A DNA stretch of 21,616 nucleotides from Nitrososphaerales archaeon (GCA_030043455.1 JASHXQ010000220.1:1-21616), one strand, 5' to 3'; positions 1 to 8,007 are shown, counted from the stretch's first letter. Notes: generated by a model not told the origin, from the letters alone. Numbers and translations: made by a program.

Positions 1-1
1 T

Positions 2-625
2 TTCTTTTGGAAGAAGTGTTCGCAAGAAGGCATACGGATAGTTTCACATGAAATATGTCGAGCTAATTTGGATTCGAAGGGACATGAGAGACTCACAAAC
101 TATCGAAAGATTCCCGGCATGATCAAAGCTCTGAGCCCCATACAAATTCGGAGCGCGAACGTTACCTATCCGGACATCGGACTCAGGCTCGAGATCGAGG
201 GCACCGAGGTCGTGATGTCGCATCCTCCAACCGGGGCACACACCCTAGGCGATACCATGCTGTTTTTTCCGAAAAGAGGCGTCGCCTTCGCTGGAGACAT
301 TGTATGGAATCGCTTCTTGCCAAATCTCGAGGATGCCAATCTTGAAGGATGGATAAGCTATCTTCAGGATCTAGATTTGGCAACGTATCAGAAAATCGTT
401 CCGGGCCATGGGGAGGTTTGTCTTAGAAAAAGAACATTGGAGTTTCGAGACTACTTGGAAAAAGTTCAGGAAAATCTGCTGGAGCTCGGCCAAGCTAAAG
501 AGCTTCCATCAGAAAGAAGTGTTCTCCGGGCTTGCTTTGAAATCCCTGGAAGTGAAACGTGGAAGTTCAGACAGATCGTGGACCATAATGTTGATGCGCT
601 CTTAACACGCAAGGCAGTCAACTAA
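2..625 (+). CDS. Metallo-beta-lactamase-fold hydrolase, 3' part (5' end outside window)
   Basis: The reading frame is open to the left window edge, so this is the C-terminal part of a longer protein; the TTG at 68 is probably internal. Visible metal-binding signatures of the MBL fold are GAHTLGD (late His ligand), FAGD (bridging Asp) and VPGHGEV (last His ligand), in the expected order. The upstream HxHxDH motif would lie outside the window. The region after the last His is helical and ends in a charged tail. MBL-fold enzymes with these motifs are usually Zn-dependent hydrolases (thioesterase, lactonase or glyoxalase-like); the substrate cannot be told from this fragment. The gene is convergent with the next one: its TAA is followed directly by the reverse-strand stop, with no spacer. 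Confidence 0.85.
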   Translation, partial: FFWKKCSQEGIRIVSHEICRANLDSKGHERLTNYRKIPGMIKALSPIQIRSANVTYPDIGLRLEIEGTEVVMSHPPTGAHTLGDTMLFFPKRGVAFAGDIVWNRFLPNLEDANLEGWISYLQDLDLATYQKIVPGHGEVCLRKRTLEFRDYLEKVQENLLELGQAKELPSERSVLRACFEIPGSETWKFRQIVDHNVDALLTRKAVN

Positions 626-1093
626 TTATTGGAGATTCGTATCCTGCGAGGGCCCAATCATATTCTCTATCTCCTCCAACAGCTTTTTGGGAGCTGTCAC
701 GTCTCGCAAGGCTTCAGCGCTTCCTCCTCCGAGAACTTTCAACTTTCCACCCTTGTGCGCCAAATTCAGATACACAGTTCCACAATTGAATCTCTTCGCA
801 AGGAGCCCCTGGGAGATTGAGAGGCTGTCGATGTATGAATAGTTGATCTCTCGCGGGGCCCGGAAAGCGGGCTTGATTTCAATACACTCCTTTCCTAGGA
901 CATACGCGTTAGATCTTTTCCAAAAAACGTACCCCCCGAGAAAAACGTAGAACAGCAGAACAAAACCGAAATAATCGATTAACGTCTGAGAATTGATTTG
1001 CAAGAACAGGGAGAACACGGCTAGGGCAATGGTGCCTTTGAAGACGGATTTTACTACAGCCGGATGAAGGACTTCTGACACTGGAGACTTCAC
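626..1093 (-). CDS. Small membrane protein with PH-like (YdbS-type) domain
   Basis: The 155-residue protein has two hydrophobic segments near the N terminus (about residues 17-33 and 39-57), then a soluble beta-rich part of about 90 residues. The layout, two membrane helices followed by a strand-rich domain containing INYSYIDSLSISQG, resembles bacterial/archaeal PH-like (bPH2/YdbS) proteins. The start is GTG and overlaps the stop of the upstream ATPase gene as GTGA, so it is very likely translated as the last gene of the peptide-transporter operon. A role in the transporter is not established for this family; association is inferred only from the overlap. Alternative: unrelated membrane protein with chance resemblance. 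Confidence 0.7.
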   Translation of the reverse strand: MKSPVSEVLHPAVVKSVFKGTIALAVFSLFLQINSQTLIDYFGFVLLFYVFLGGYVFWKRSNAYVLGKECIEIKPAFRAPREINYSYIDSLSISQGLLAKRFNCGTVYLNLAHKGGKLKVLGGGSAEALRDVTAPKKLLEEIENMIGPSQDTNLQ

Positions 1094-2055
1094 TTATACA
1101 GCCAGCAAGCCACCTCCTCCGCCTCGCTCGTCCTCAGCTTTGGCTCAGTTGTTTTACAAATATCCATTACGTAAGGGCACCGCGGATGAAAACGGCATCC
1201 GCTAGGCGGATTTATTAAACTAGGCACTTCGCCCACGGGTGGAGTGAGATCTTTGTTTTCGGTGGTTGGGACGGCGCTTAACAATGCTTGGGTGTACGGA
1301 TGCTTCGGATGTGTCATTACCTGCGCTGTGGGGCCCGTCTCCACCACCTCTCCTGCGTACATGATCGCCACGCGATCGGAAATGTACCTTGCGACCGCGA
1401 TGTTATGAGTGATGAAGAGATACGCGAAACCGAAATTCTTGTGAAGTTTGACCAATAGATTTAGTACCTGGGATTGAACCGAAGCATCCAGTGCTGAGGT
1501 GGGCTCGTCCAAGACAACAAATTCTGGATTGGAGACGATAGCTCTAGCCACAGCAACCCTCTGTCTCTGTCCTCCTGACAGGTCGCTTGGTCTGCGGTAC
1601 GCAAATATGCGAGCTTCAAGGCCGACGTACTCAAGTGCGTTTTCGAACATCGAAGTTTTCTCCGCATTAGTCAGATTCATCCTCTCCAAGGGCTCCACCA
1701 CGATATCCCGGAGCGCCATTCGGGGATCCAAGCTCTCCAACGGGTTTTGGAAGACCAGCTGAATCTTACCTCGAAACTTCGTCTTGTTATGGTCATCCAT
1801 CGGTTCCCCCTTGAAGACAATCGCGCCTGACGTCGGAGTTTCGAGTGTAGTTAGCATTCTTCCCAACGTGGTTTTGCCGCACCCGCTCTCCCCCACTAGA
1901 GCTACGACTTCTCCGCGGTTAACGCTAATGTCTACGCGATCAACCGCCTTTACGATCGGAATCTCTCTTCGAAAGATGGTCTCGAGCAAACCCTTCTTCG
2001 CAGCGAGGAAGTACTTGCTTACCTGTTTTGCTTCAATTACGGGCTCATCCACCAT
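1090..2055 (-). CDS. dppF: Peptide/nickel ABC transporter ATP-binding protein, DppF/OppF type
   Basis: This cytosolic ATPase subunit of an importer has all ABC motifs: Walker A GESGCGKT (55-62), Q-loop in VFQNP (Gln about 103), signature LSGGQ (159-163), Walker B with DEPTSALD (183-190) and H-loop His at about 217 (ITHN). The C-terminal oligopeptide/dipeptide extension carries the Cys pattern C-x5-C-x6-C and a further Cys near the end, the arrangement described as an Fe-S binding site in a thermophile DppD. Length (321 aa) is normal for the family. The ATG start overlaps the end of dppD by 11 bases, and its own stop overlaps the next gene's GTG. Substrate (oligopeptide, dipeptide or other) is not determined by the ATPase. 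Confidence 0.95.
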   Translation of the reverse strand: MVDEPVIEAKQVSKYFLAAKKGLLETIFRREIPIVKAVDRVDISVNRGEVVALVGESGCGKTTLGRMLTTLETPTSGAIVFKGEPMDDHNKTKFRGKIQLVFQNPLESLDPRMALRDIVVEPLERMNLTNAEKTSMFENALEYVGLEARIFAYRRPSDLSGGQRQRVAVARAIVSNPEFVVLDEPTSALDASVQSQVLNLLVKLHKNFGFAYLFITHNIAVARYISDRVAIMYAGEVVETGPTAQVMTHPKHPYTQALLSAVPTTENKDLTPPVGEVPSLINPPSGCRFHPRCPYVMDICKTTEPKLRTSEAEEVACWLYK

Positions 2056-3046
2056 AAAGGAAACACCTTACTCGCCGGTCATCGTTATTGATGAAATTGG
2101 GGCTGTACGCTATGCACTTTTCCATCACGAAGGGACATCTTGGGTGGAAACGACAACCAGAAGGAGGGTTCAACATGTTAGGCGTACTCCCAGATATTGT
2201 TGTTAGGTCTCCCTGATCCTTGGACTTTCGAGGGATGCTTGCAATCAGCGCCTGCGAGTACGGGTGGAGGGGTTTTCGGATGACTTTTTCGGTGGGTCCA
2301 TCTTCCACTATTTCCCCCGCGTACATTACGACAATTCGATCCGAGATTGAGTAAGCGATACTTATATCGTGGGTGACAAAGAGGATTGACATGCCGTATT
2401 CCCTCTGAAGGTCCCTCATGAGCTTCAAAACTTGAGCTTGGATAGTCACATCCAGTGCAGACGTAGGCTCGTCGGCGATCAGGAGCTTCGGCCGCATAAG
2501 AAGACCCATTGCGATTACGACCCTCTGGATCTGACCTCCAGACAGCTGATGGGGATAGCGATTCATGATGAGTTCCGGGTCTGGCATCCTCACCGACCTG
2601 AGACTCTCGATTATCTCTCTTTGCCCGGCTTCCTTATCCAGTGACACCCCATCCCGGGAACTTCTCGTATGCAAAGCTTCTAGCATTTGATCCTTGATCC
2701 GCTTCACCGGATTCAGAGAATTCAGAGGATCTTGGAATATCATGAAAACGCTGGAACCGCGCATTTTTGTGAGATCGCTTTCTTTGAGCTTCTCTATCTC
2801 CTGACCATCAAGGGTGATGCTTCCCTCGGAATATTTTGCGTTTCCCGGAAGCAACCTGACAGTAGCAAGGCCCAATGTGGACTTGCCTGAACCGCTTTCG
2901 CCGACTATGGCGACACTTTCTCCCTTGGCCAGCGTCAGATTTAGTTTGTTTACCGCCTTCAGGTCTCCGTAGATTGTTCTATAGACAATGCTAAGATCGC
3001 GAACTTGCAAAGTAGCGTATTGCAGTTCGGTGGCCTGCGCCGTCAT
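2045..3046 (-). CDS. dppD: Peptide/nickel ABC transporter ATP-binding protein, DppD/OppD type
   Basis: This is the second ATPase of the importer, which forms a heterodimer with DppF under the two permeases. Walker A is GESGSGKS (49-56), signature LSGGQ (168-172), Walker B with ADEPTSALD (191-199), and H-loop His about 226 (VTHD). The C-terminal tail has the same C-x5-C-x6-C plus distal Cys pattern as DppF. 333 residues is typical. The ATG directly abuts the TAG of dppC (TAG then ATG with no spacer), as expected for translational coupling in an operon. The signature continues with the Ile-containing QIQRVVIA, which is usual in the D-type subunit and helps tell D from F. Confidence 0.95.
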   Translation of the reverse strand: MTAQATELQYATLQVRDLSIVYRTIYGDLKAVNKLNLTLAKGESVAIVGESGSGKSTLGLATVRLLPGNAKYSEGSITLDGQEIEKLKESDLTKMRGSSVFMIFQDPLNSLNPVKRIKDQMLEALHTRSSRDGVSLDKEAGQREIIESLRSVRMPDPELIMNRYPHQLSGGQIQRVVIAMGLLMRPKLLIADEPTSALDVTIQAQVLKLMRDLQREYGMSILFVTHDISIAYSISDRIVVMYAGEIVEDGPTEKVIRKPLHPYSQALIASIPRKSKDQGDLTTISGSTPNMLNPPSGCRFHPRCPFVMEKCIAYSPNFINNDDRRVRCFLYGG

Positions 3047-4126
3047 CTAGCGGTTGACGCGGCCCCCGACTAGATCTTGTATCCTGTCACCCACGAGCGT
3101 AAATGCTACGACCACCGCCATAATGAGGAGACTTGGAATGATTGCCATCCACCAGTACTGTGGAAAAAATTGCAGACCAACCGCGGCTTCGTTGCCCCAT
3201 TCGGGGTAGCCCAGTTCCACTCCAATCCCCAAAAAAGCCAAAGATGCGTACGTAAGAATAACCGTTCCAAAGTCCAGAGTCGCATAAGCGATGATGGGAT
3301 CAATCGAATTGGGAAACAGGTGCTTCATCAGAATCTTGAACGATCGAATCCCATTGAGTTTCGCGGCTTCCACGTAGCCCCTGTTTTTTATCTGAACTGC
3401 CTGTCCCTTGAAAAATCGAGCATAGGTCGGCCACCAGATGGTCATCAATGCCAACAAAGCCGAGGTAAAACCTGGGCCGAGCAAAACCGCAATCGCGATC
3501 GCTAAGATGAGACCGGGAAGCGCCAAAAATGCATCAGTCAGTCTCATAAGGATATCATCCACCCACCCGCCGAAATAGCCAGATGTAGTACCCACAAGCA
3601 TCCCCACGACGATGGCGATCGTTACCACCAAGACTGCAGCTAAAGCATCATGAGGCGTCGCGTAAAGGAGACGAGAAAGTATGCTTTGACCCTCATCATT
3701 CGTTCCTAGGAAATTCACAGCTGAGACACAACTGCTGGCGGAACCAAACCAGCATGGCGGAATATACTTCTGCGCAAAATTTAGGGCGAGAGGGTTAGAC
3801 GGGAGGAGAGCCCACCCCAGGGAAGGATGGCCAATTAACGCGCCGACTTCTTGAAGAGTTCCTTCAATTATCCCCCAGAAGATGAACACGACAATCATTA
3901 TCCCCCCGATTAGCGCGGGTGTATCCTTCGAAATGTATCTGAGATAAAACCTCAGGCCTGAGTAACGAGTTTGGGCTTCCTCTCTAGATTGTGTTTCGGT
4001 ACTGAGTGTTACTGTGGTGCTTCCAGGTGAAGACATCCTGAGGAAATGTTTCACGAACCGGCCGAGGCCGTCGCCCAGTCTAACAAGCCGGCTCTCCTTT
4101 GAAACAGCCAACTCACATCTGCTCAT
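3047..4126 (-). CDS. dppC: Peptide/nickel ABC transporter permease, DppC/OppC type
   Basis: This inner-membrane permease subunit has a first membrane segment at about residues 71-88 and a large extracytoplasmic loop with two Cys (CWFGSASSC), which could form a disulfide outside the cell. A core of about five further helices follows. The EAA loop that docks on the ATPase is visible as YVEAAKLNGIRSFKILMKH. At 359 residues it is somewhat long: about 65 polar residues precede the first helix. The ATG start is supported by an ATGA overlap with the dppB stop, so I keep it, although an internal Met at residue 31 is possible. It is the second permease gene of the operon. Confidence 0.95.
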   Translation of the reverse strand: MSRCELAVSKESRLVRLGDGLGRFVKHFLRMSSPGSTTVTLSTETQSREEAQTRYSGLRFYLRYISKDTPALIGGIMIVVFIFWGIIEGTLQEVGALIGHPSLGWALLPSNPLALNFAQKYIPPCWFGSASSCVSAVNFLGTNDEGQSILSRLLYATPHDALAAVLVVTIAIVVGMLVGTTSGYFGGWVDDILMRLTDAFLALPGLILAIAIAVLLGPGFTSALLALMTIWWPTYARFFKGQAVQIKNRGYVEAAKLNGIRSFKILMKHLFPNSIDPIIAYATLDFGTVILTYASLAFLGIGVELGYPEWGNEAAVGLQFFPQYWWMAIIPSLLIMAVVVAFTLVGDRIQDLVGGRVNR

Positions 4127-5157
4127 TGCAGCCTCACCCTAGGGTCAGCTACGGCGTAAAGAACATCAGCAACAAAGTTGGCTACAATAACGAAGATTCC
4201 GATCACAATCGTAAAGCCCAGGATTGCGACATAGTCAAGATTAGTAATCGCCTGAACCGTCCACCAGCCCATGCCGTGGTAATTGAAGACGTCCTCAACG
4301 ATAACCGCCCCGGCAGCGGACAAACCAAATATTAGGGCAACCAGGGTGATGATCGGGATAACGGCGTTTCTGAAAGCGGTGCCGTAAATCACTTTTCTCT
4401 TGGTCAGCCCCTTCATGAAGGCGAGCTTCACGTACTCTCTGTCCATAGCGTCGATCATGCTTGCCCTGCTTAATCTGGTCACCACTCCAAATCCTATGAT
4501 GGCGATCGTGAATGCCGGCAAGATCATGTGCTGGACCAGGCTCCAGAAATACGAGAGATTCCCCGCAATTAGAGAGTCAATAAGGGGGAATCCGGTAACA
4601 GAAGCAGGACCCGGCAAAAGGGCAGGATCCACCAGACCGGAATTGGGTAGAAGTTTGAATTGGTAAGCGAAGAGCAGCTGCAAAATAAAAGCAACCAGGA
4701 ACGGCGGCGCCGACCAAGTCCCCAGATAAATTACCTTCACCACATAATCCGGGGCCTTGTTCCTATTACCGGCCGCTATCGCCCCCGTGAACAAACCTAT
4801 TACAACACCGATTATTTGACCAATTATCACTAGCTCCAAAGTGATAGGTAAATACGTCCCGATGACATCGAGCTCCGGTCGCTGATAGAAAGTGTCAGTA
4901 CCGAAACTACCGTGAAAAACTCCCGAGACATAATTGAAAAACTGCACGTAGATAGGAGCGCCTAAATCGTATCTCTTAACAACCGCCGTTAATTGCGACA
5001 AGGTGGCATGGGGATTGGGCTCGTAAATTCTCGCGAAGGCGAGAGGGGTACGAAGTATACCATGAATGATGATGAAAATCAAAAGTATAAGCAGAAGAAG
5101 AGTAACTACCGCATTGACGCTACGTCGTATAACAAAGAAAATGAAATTAGTTGCCAA
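4123..5157 (-). CDS. dppB: Peptide/nickel ABC transporter permease, DppB/OppB type
   Basis: The 344-residue permease has an N-terminal membrane helix (about 8-30), an extracytoplasmic domain, and a core of five more helices. The EAA coupling loop is EYVKLAFMKGLTKRKVIYG, and the late GAVIVEDVFNYHGMG motif is typical of the B-type subunit. It forms the channel with DppC. The start is TTG, preceded closely by GGAG (reverse strand, just above 5157), and a TATA-like box lies further up at 5211-5220, so the permease/ATPase genes have their own promoter. The stop overlaps the start of dppC as ATGA. Confidence 0.95.
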   Translation of the reverse strand: MATNFIFFVIRRSVNAVVTLLLLILLIFIIIHGILRTPLAFARIYEPNPHATLSQLTAVVKRYDLGAPIYVQFFNYVSGVFHGSFGTDTFYQRPELDVIGTYLPITLELVIIGQIIGVVIGLFTGAIAAGNRNKAPDYVVKVIYLGTWSAPPFLVAFILQLLFAYQFKLLPNSGLVDPALLPGPASVTGFPLIDSLIAGNLSYFWSLVQHMILPAFTIAIIGFGVVTRLSRASMIDAMDREYVKLAFMKGLTKRKVIYGTAFRNAVIPIITLVALIFGLSAAGAVIVEDVFNYHGMGWWTVQAITNLDYVAILGFTIVIGIFVIVANFVADVLYAVADPRVRLQ

Positions 5158-5210
5158 TTTCTCCGTCTCAGTCTATGAGGCAGGTATGCAACTTTCCTTT
5201 GCGAAGAATT

Positions 5211-5220
5211 CTATATACCT
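5211..5220 (-). promoter_or_regulatory. TATA-like promoter for dppBCDF
   Basis: On the minus strand the sequence reads AGGTATATAG, a good archaeal TATA box. Transcription starting about 25 bases downstream would give a leader of about 30 bases with a GGAG before the TTG of dppB. This allows the permease and ATPase genes to be transcribed independently of the binding-protein gene. Confidence 0.55.
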
Positions 5221-5248
5221 TGTGCATAAAGTTCCTCCGGGAACCACA

Positions 5249-5315
5249 AGAAAAAAATCCTCGTAGCTTTGTACCGAAAAAGATCGAAAGACCGGGGCAC
5301 CCCCTGATACCCCGG
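5249..5315 (-). terminator. Hairpin with poly-U tracts after the binding-protein gene
   Basis: Read on the minus strand after the stop of the binding-protein gene, CCGGGG (5310-5315) pairs with CCCCGG (5292-5297) around a 12-base loop. It is followed by a T5 run (5277-5281) and then a T7 run (5251-5257). Archaeal termination depends mainly on oligo-U, so the T7 run is the stronger signal. Position between the binding-protein gene and dppB suggests partial termination, giving more binding protein than membrane complex. Confidence 0.5.
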
Positions 5316-5340
5316 CCCATTCTTGCTAGTTCATGTGAAT

Positions 5341-7545
5341 CTAGGAGTAGTATAGAGTGTTGTAGTAATAACCCACGTAGGAGTTCCAAGTGAAGCCGTG
5401 AACGTAAGGCTGCAGGAAGAAGTAATTCTCCCAGATGGGATACCAGGCATACGCTGCAATTTGATATAGATCAAGATAGATTTGCTGGATTCCTTGAAGA
5501 TAGGCAGTTTGGTTCGTCGTGAATGGTAGTGTTGCAGCTATTTGGTTAATGCTTGCATTGTTCACCCATCCGGGCAGAAAACTGGTGTCAGTAGCCGCAG
5601 GGAGAAGCAATTGAAGTACCGGATCAGGCCAATCGGGATACCATCCAAGATAAGTCATTACCGGAGCGGTTGCCGCGGTTCCGGCATTTGCTCCATAAAC
5701 AGCAGTGGTTTCTCCGTAAGGCGCGACATTTACTCCGATTTGCTCCAAGTTGGCTTCAATTATTTGCAATTGCTCTTGGACCAGAGGGCTGAGCGGCGCA
5801 ATGTAAACCAGCTGAATTGCTGGAAGAGCTTTGCATCCCGAGGCGCCGACGGTGCAACCCACAGTAGTTGCGTTTGGAAGTGTAACATAGAAATTACCCT
5901 GCTGTCCCGCGGCCGCTATTTCCTGAGTGGCTAATGTGAGATTCAAGGAGTATGGCGGAAGCCCTCCAGGATCATAATATTGACCGTTCTGCTCAATCAT
6001 AGGCCCAAGATAGTTCTCCGCGAGTGCCTGGCCCGTTAATGTGTTTGTCCATACATCTTGAATCTGTTGGGAATTGTTTAGAGCGTGAGCAACAGCCAAT
6101 CTAAAGTCGGTAATATTGGTGGGGTATTGCTGAGTGTTGGACGCCACATATTGGAATGAGGGTGCGTATCCGGCAACATCTAAGATCTGACTAATGTTGT
6201 ACTCACTCTTGTACTGGTACGCGCTGTACAATTGATTGAAGAAAGACGGTCCAACCCAAGTCATCTGGGCAGCGTTCGTTGCGAAGGTATCAATCTGATC
6301 ATTCTGCGAAGCGCCATACTGGATAATAATTGTCGGAATATGTGGAGCTTGCAAAATGGGAGCTAAGCCCGAAGCATTCGCTGCCCAATAATTTGGATTC
6401 GCTTTAAGCACCACCGGGATAAATCCCGAGCCAACGCCGGATATGGCATATGGTCCAGACCCGGGACCACCATTTGTGTCAAAGAAAGAGTTGACAGTGT
6501 TGTTTTGGACCCCACCGTGAGCATCTACGAATGATGGATCAATCACTGCACCCCACCAAACAGCAATGTCTTGCGCAAAGAATTGGTATGGCGAGAGCAT
6601 ATTGGCAATGAATACGGTACTGTTGGGAGCCACGTAAGCCTGTCCCGGGTATGCCATAACTTGATCCTGAGTAGCGTTGCTTGGGTTGAAATTCGAGAGC
6701 ATGTTGTTCAGAACTGAAACACACAGATTTGTACCACTAATTCCGGAAGCATTTGCCCCTGCGAAGTTTCCACCCAGACTAGCGACGGCGTTGCATGTTC
6801 CCACTGGAACCTCCGCATCAGCAGAATTCGCGCTGAGATTCTCAGTAAGTTCATTGTAATTCGAAGGAGCGACTCCGGTAGGAGCATTAAGATAAATCTC
6901 CCTAACGAAACTGAACCAAGCGGTGTAAGCATTGATTGGGTCTTTGTTGGAGAACCAAGTGTTCGGTCTCATATCAAAGGTGTAGGTCAGAAGACTACTC
7001 GATACTGTCCAGTTGGACGCCAACGCAGGGATTAAGTCCGAAGTTCCCGAACACCCGCCGCACGTGCCACTAAACTCTACTAACTGTTGGTATACATTAT
7101 TGAAAACAGGTTGATCATATGTAAAGAACCCAAACGCGGGATCCAATCCGTCAGGGGCTGACGAAGTGGTGGGAATCCCAGTACCTACATAATCCACGAA
7201 TTGACTCATATTAGTAGGCTGCAATCCTCCCGAAGAAATGCTACTGCTTGACGAAGAGGTAGATGATGAGGATACCGAGGAGGATGAGTTCGATAAGGAG
7301 CTTGTCGCAGAACTGGACGAAGACGACGAACTCATGCTACTAGAACTGGAAATAGATGAGCTCGTACTGGTGGTTGGGGGCGGAGTCGAGGTCGAACTCG
7401 AAGTAGTCGAAGTTGCTGTCGAAGATTTCACAGAAAGAGCTGCATAAGCTCCAATAAGAATCACGATAATAATTACAACCACTATCCCAATGGTGGCTGT
7501 TCTGCTCAAAGCTCGTTTGAATTTTGATCGTCTTGTAGAGAACAT
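5341..7545 (-). CDS. Peptide ABC transporter substrate-binding protein (family 5), membrane-anchored with Ser/Thr linker
   Basis: The 734-residue protein starts with a basic stretch (RRSKFKRALSR) and one strongly hydrophobic helix (about 19-37) that would anchor it in the membrane. A linker of about 70 residues made nearly only of Ser, Thr and a few Pro follows (about 38-107), then a large extracytoplasmic SBP_bac_5 domain to the C terminus (GLDPAFGFFTYDQPVFNNVY near its start, many aromatic and Asn residues). It delivers peptides or similar solutes to DppBC. Two Cys pairs (CGGC; CTVGASGC) could form disulfides. The ATG start lies about 25 bases after a TATA-like box. It is the first gene of the transporter locus and is separated from dppB by a terminator and a promoter. 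Substrate class beyond peptide/nickel-type is not determinable. Confidence 0.93.
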   Translation of the reverse strand: MFSTRRSKFKRALSRTATIGIVVVIIIVILIGAYAALSVKSSTATSTTSSSTSTPPPTTSTSSSISSSSSMSSSSSSSSATSSLSNSSSSVSSSSTSSSSSSISSGGLQPTNMSQFVDYVGTGIPTTSSAPDGLDPAFGFFTYDQPVFNNVYQQLVEFSGTCGGCSGTSDLIPALASNWTVSSSLLTYTFDMRPNTWFSNKDPINAYTAWFSFVREIYLNAPTGVAPSNYNELTENLSANSADAEVPVGTCNAVASLGGNFAGANASGISGTNLCVSVLNNMLSNFNPSNATQDQVMAYPGQAYVAPNSTVFIANMLSPYQFFAQDIAVWWGAVIDPSFVDAHGGVQNNTVNSFFDTNGGPGSGPYAISGVGSGFIPVVLKANPNYWAANASGLAPILQAPHIPTIIIQYGASQNDQIDTFATNAAQMTWVGPSFFNQLYSAYQYKSEYNISQILDVAGYAPSFQYVASNTQQYPTNITDFRLAVAHALNNSQQIQDVWTNTLTGQALAENYLGPMIEQNGQYYDPGGLPPYSLNLTLATQEIAAAGQQGNFYVTLPNATTVGCTVGASGCKALPAIQLVYIAPLSPLVQEQLQIIEANLEQIGVNVAPYGETTAVYGANAGTAATAPVMTYLGWYPDWPDPVLQLLLPAATDTSFLPGWVNNASINQIAATLPFTTNQTAYLQGIQQIYLDLYQIAAYAWYPIWENYFFLQPYVHGFTWNSYVGYYYNTLYYS
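7225..7434 (-). repeat. Low-complexity Ser/Thr-coding tract (linker of binding protein)
   Basis: This stretch codes for residues 38-107 of the binding protein, dominated by Ser with Thr and a PPP. Serine codons are mixed (TCN and AGY), so the tract is maintained as protein composition rather than as a simple DNA repeat. In extracellular archaeal proteins such linkers are commonly O-glycosylated spacers across the S-layer; glycosylation here is inference. Confidence 0.75.
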
Positions 7546-7568
7546 GAGGGCAAAAAATCTCCTCGAAA

Positions 7569-7578
7569 GTATTAAGCG
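7569..7578 (-). promoter_or_regulatory. TATA-like promoter of the binding-protein gene
   Basis: The minus strand has CGCTTAATAC here, about 25-30 bases before the ATG at 7545. The spacing predicts a leaderless or very short-leader transcript. The 191-base interval 7546-7736 is shared with the divergent zinc-finger ORF and would hold the control sites of both. Confidence 0.4.
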
Positions 7579-7703
7579 TTGTTACCAAGTCCACTCTCTG
7601 AACCAACTGATGCCCCGCCGAGTTTTGAATTGCCCCGAGGCTAAGCAAAGCCAGTTTAATTACCAGGGCCTGCCCTAAACTAGGTTCTCTTACCCAAATC
7701 AAT

Positions 7704-7715
7704 TCTAAAATATTC
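7704..7715 (+). promoter_or_regulatory. TATA-like promoter of the zinc-finger ORF
   Basis: CTAAAATATTC lies about 25-30 bases before the ATG at 7737, the spacing expected for leaderless archaeal transcription. It supports the short ORF downstream as a real gene. Confidence 0.45.
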
Positions 7716-7736
7716 ACTCGGTGCACTTCTGAAAAC

Positions 7737-7892
7737 ATGGCGAGCATGAAAGATACTCCGGAAGGAGGAGTTAATACAGAGCCCTGCTCTTATTGCAAGG
7801 GAAAGTTTTCACGCGACCTACCGCTTGTTAACGGTGAGACCCAGCTCCAGAAACACATCAAGGTATTCCACAGACAGTACGCCAAAGACTAG
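7737..7892 (+). CDS. Small C2H2 zinc-finger protein (51 aa)
   Basis: This short ORF has an ATG start, a TAG stop and 51 codons. The protein contains C-S-Y-C (residues 17-20) and, about 19 residues later, H-I-K-V-F-H (40-45), giving C-x2-C and H-x4-H, a single C2H2 zinc-finger pattern with a slightly long spacer. The ends are polar and basic (FHRQYAKD). Single-finger mini-proteins of this kind occur widely in archaea and usually act as small DNA- or protein-binding regulators, mostly uncharacterised. A TATA-like box sits at leaderless distance. It is divergent from the peptide-transporter locus, which makes it a candidate local regulator (inference). Confidence 0.7.
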   Translation: MASMKDTPEGGVNTEPCSYCKGKFSRDLPLVNGETQLQKHIKVFHRQYAKD

Positions 7893-7924
7893 GCCGCCCC
7901 GATCACAACAAGGTTGGTGCGGCC
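7892..7924 (+). terminator. GC-rich hairpin starting at the zinc-finger stop codon
   Basis: GGCCGCCCC (7892-7900) pairs with GGTGCGGCC (7916-7924), nine base pairs with one mismatch, around a 15-base loop. The first G is the last base of the TAG stop. No oligo-T follows at once, so it may be an RNA-stabilising or dyad element rather than a classical terminator. It also sits downstream of the convergent Mo-enzyme gene. Confidence 0.4.
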
Positions 7925-8007
7925 TGGTGCGTAATTGGGCCTTCTATATTGTACTTTAGAGGGATTACACAGACGCCATAAGTCTGGATTCGTAGCTCTG
8001 CCAGAGT

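Noticed and set aside
1784..2206. 140-codon plus-strand ORF across the dppD/dppF junction
   Set aside because: Lies opposite two ATPase genes with full motif sets; a shadow frame.
7238..7447. Plus-strand ORF coding a very acidic Glu/Asp/Leu-rich peptide
   Set aside because: It is the antisense of the Ser/Thr linker; complementing mixed Ser codons produces Glu/Asp/Leu runs by chance.
7340..7747. Minus-strand 135-codon ORF overlapping the binding-protein start
   Set aside because: Out of frame with the well-supported binding protein, with no domain resemblance; it mostly covers the promoter region.
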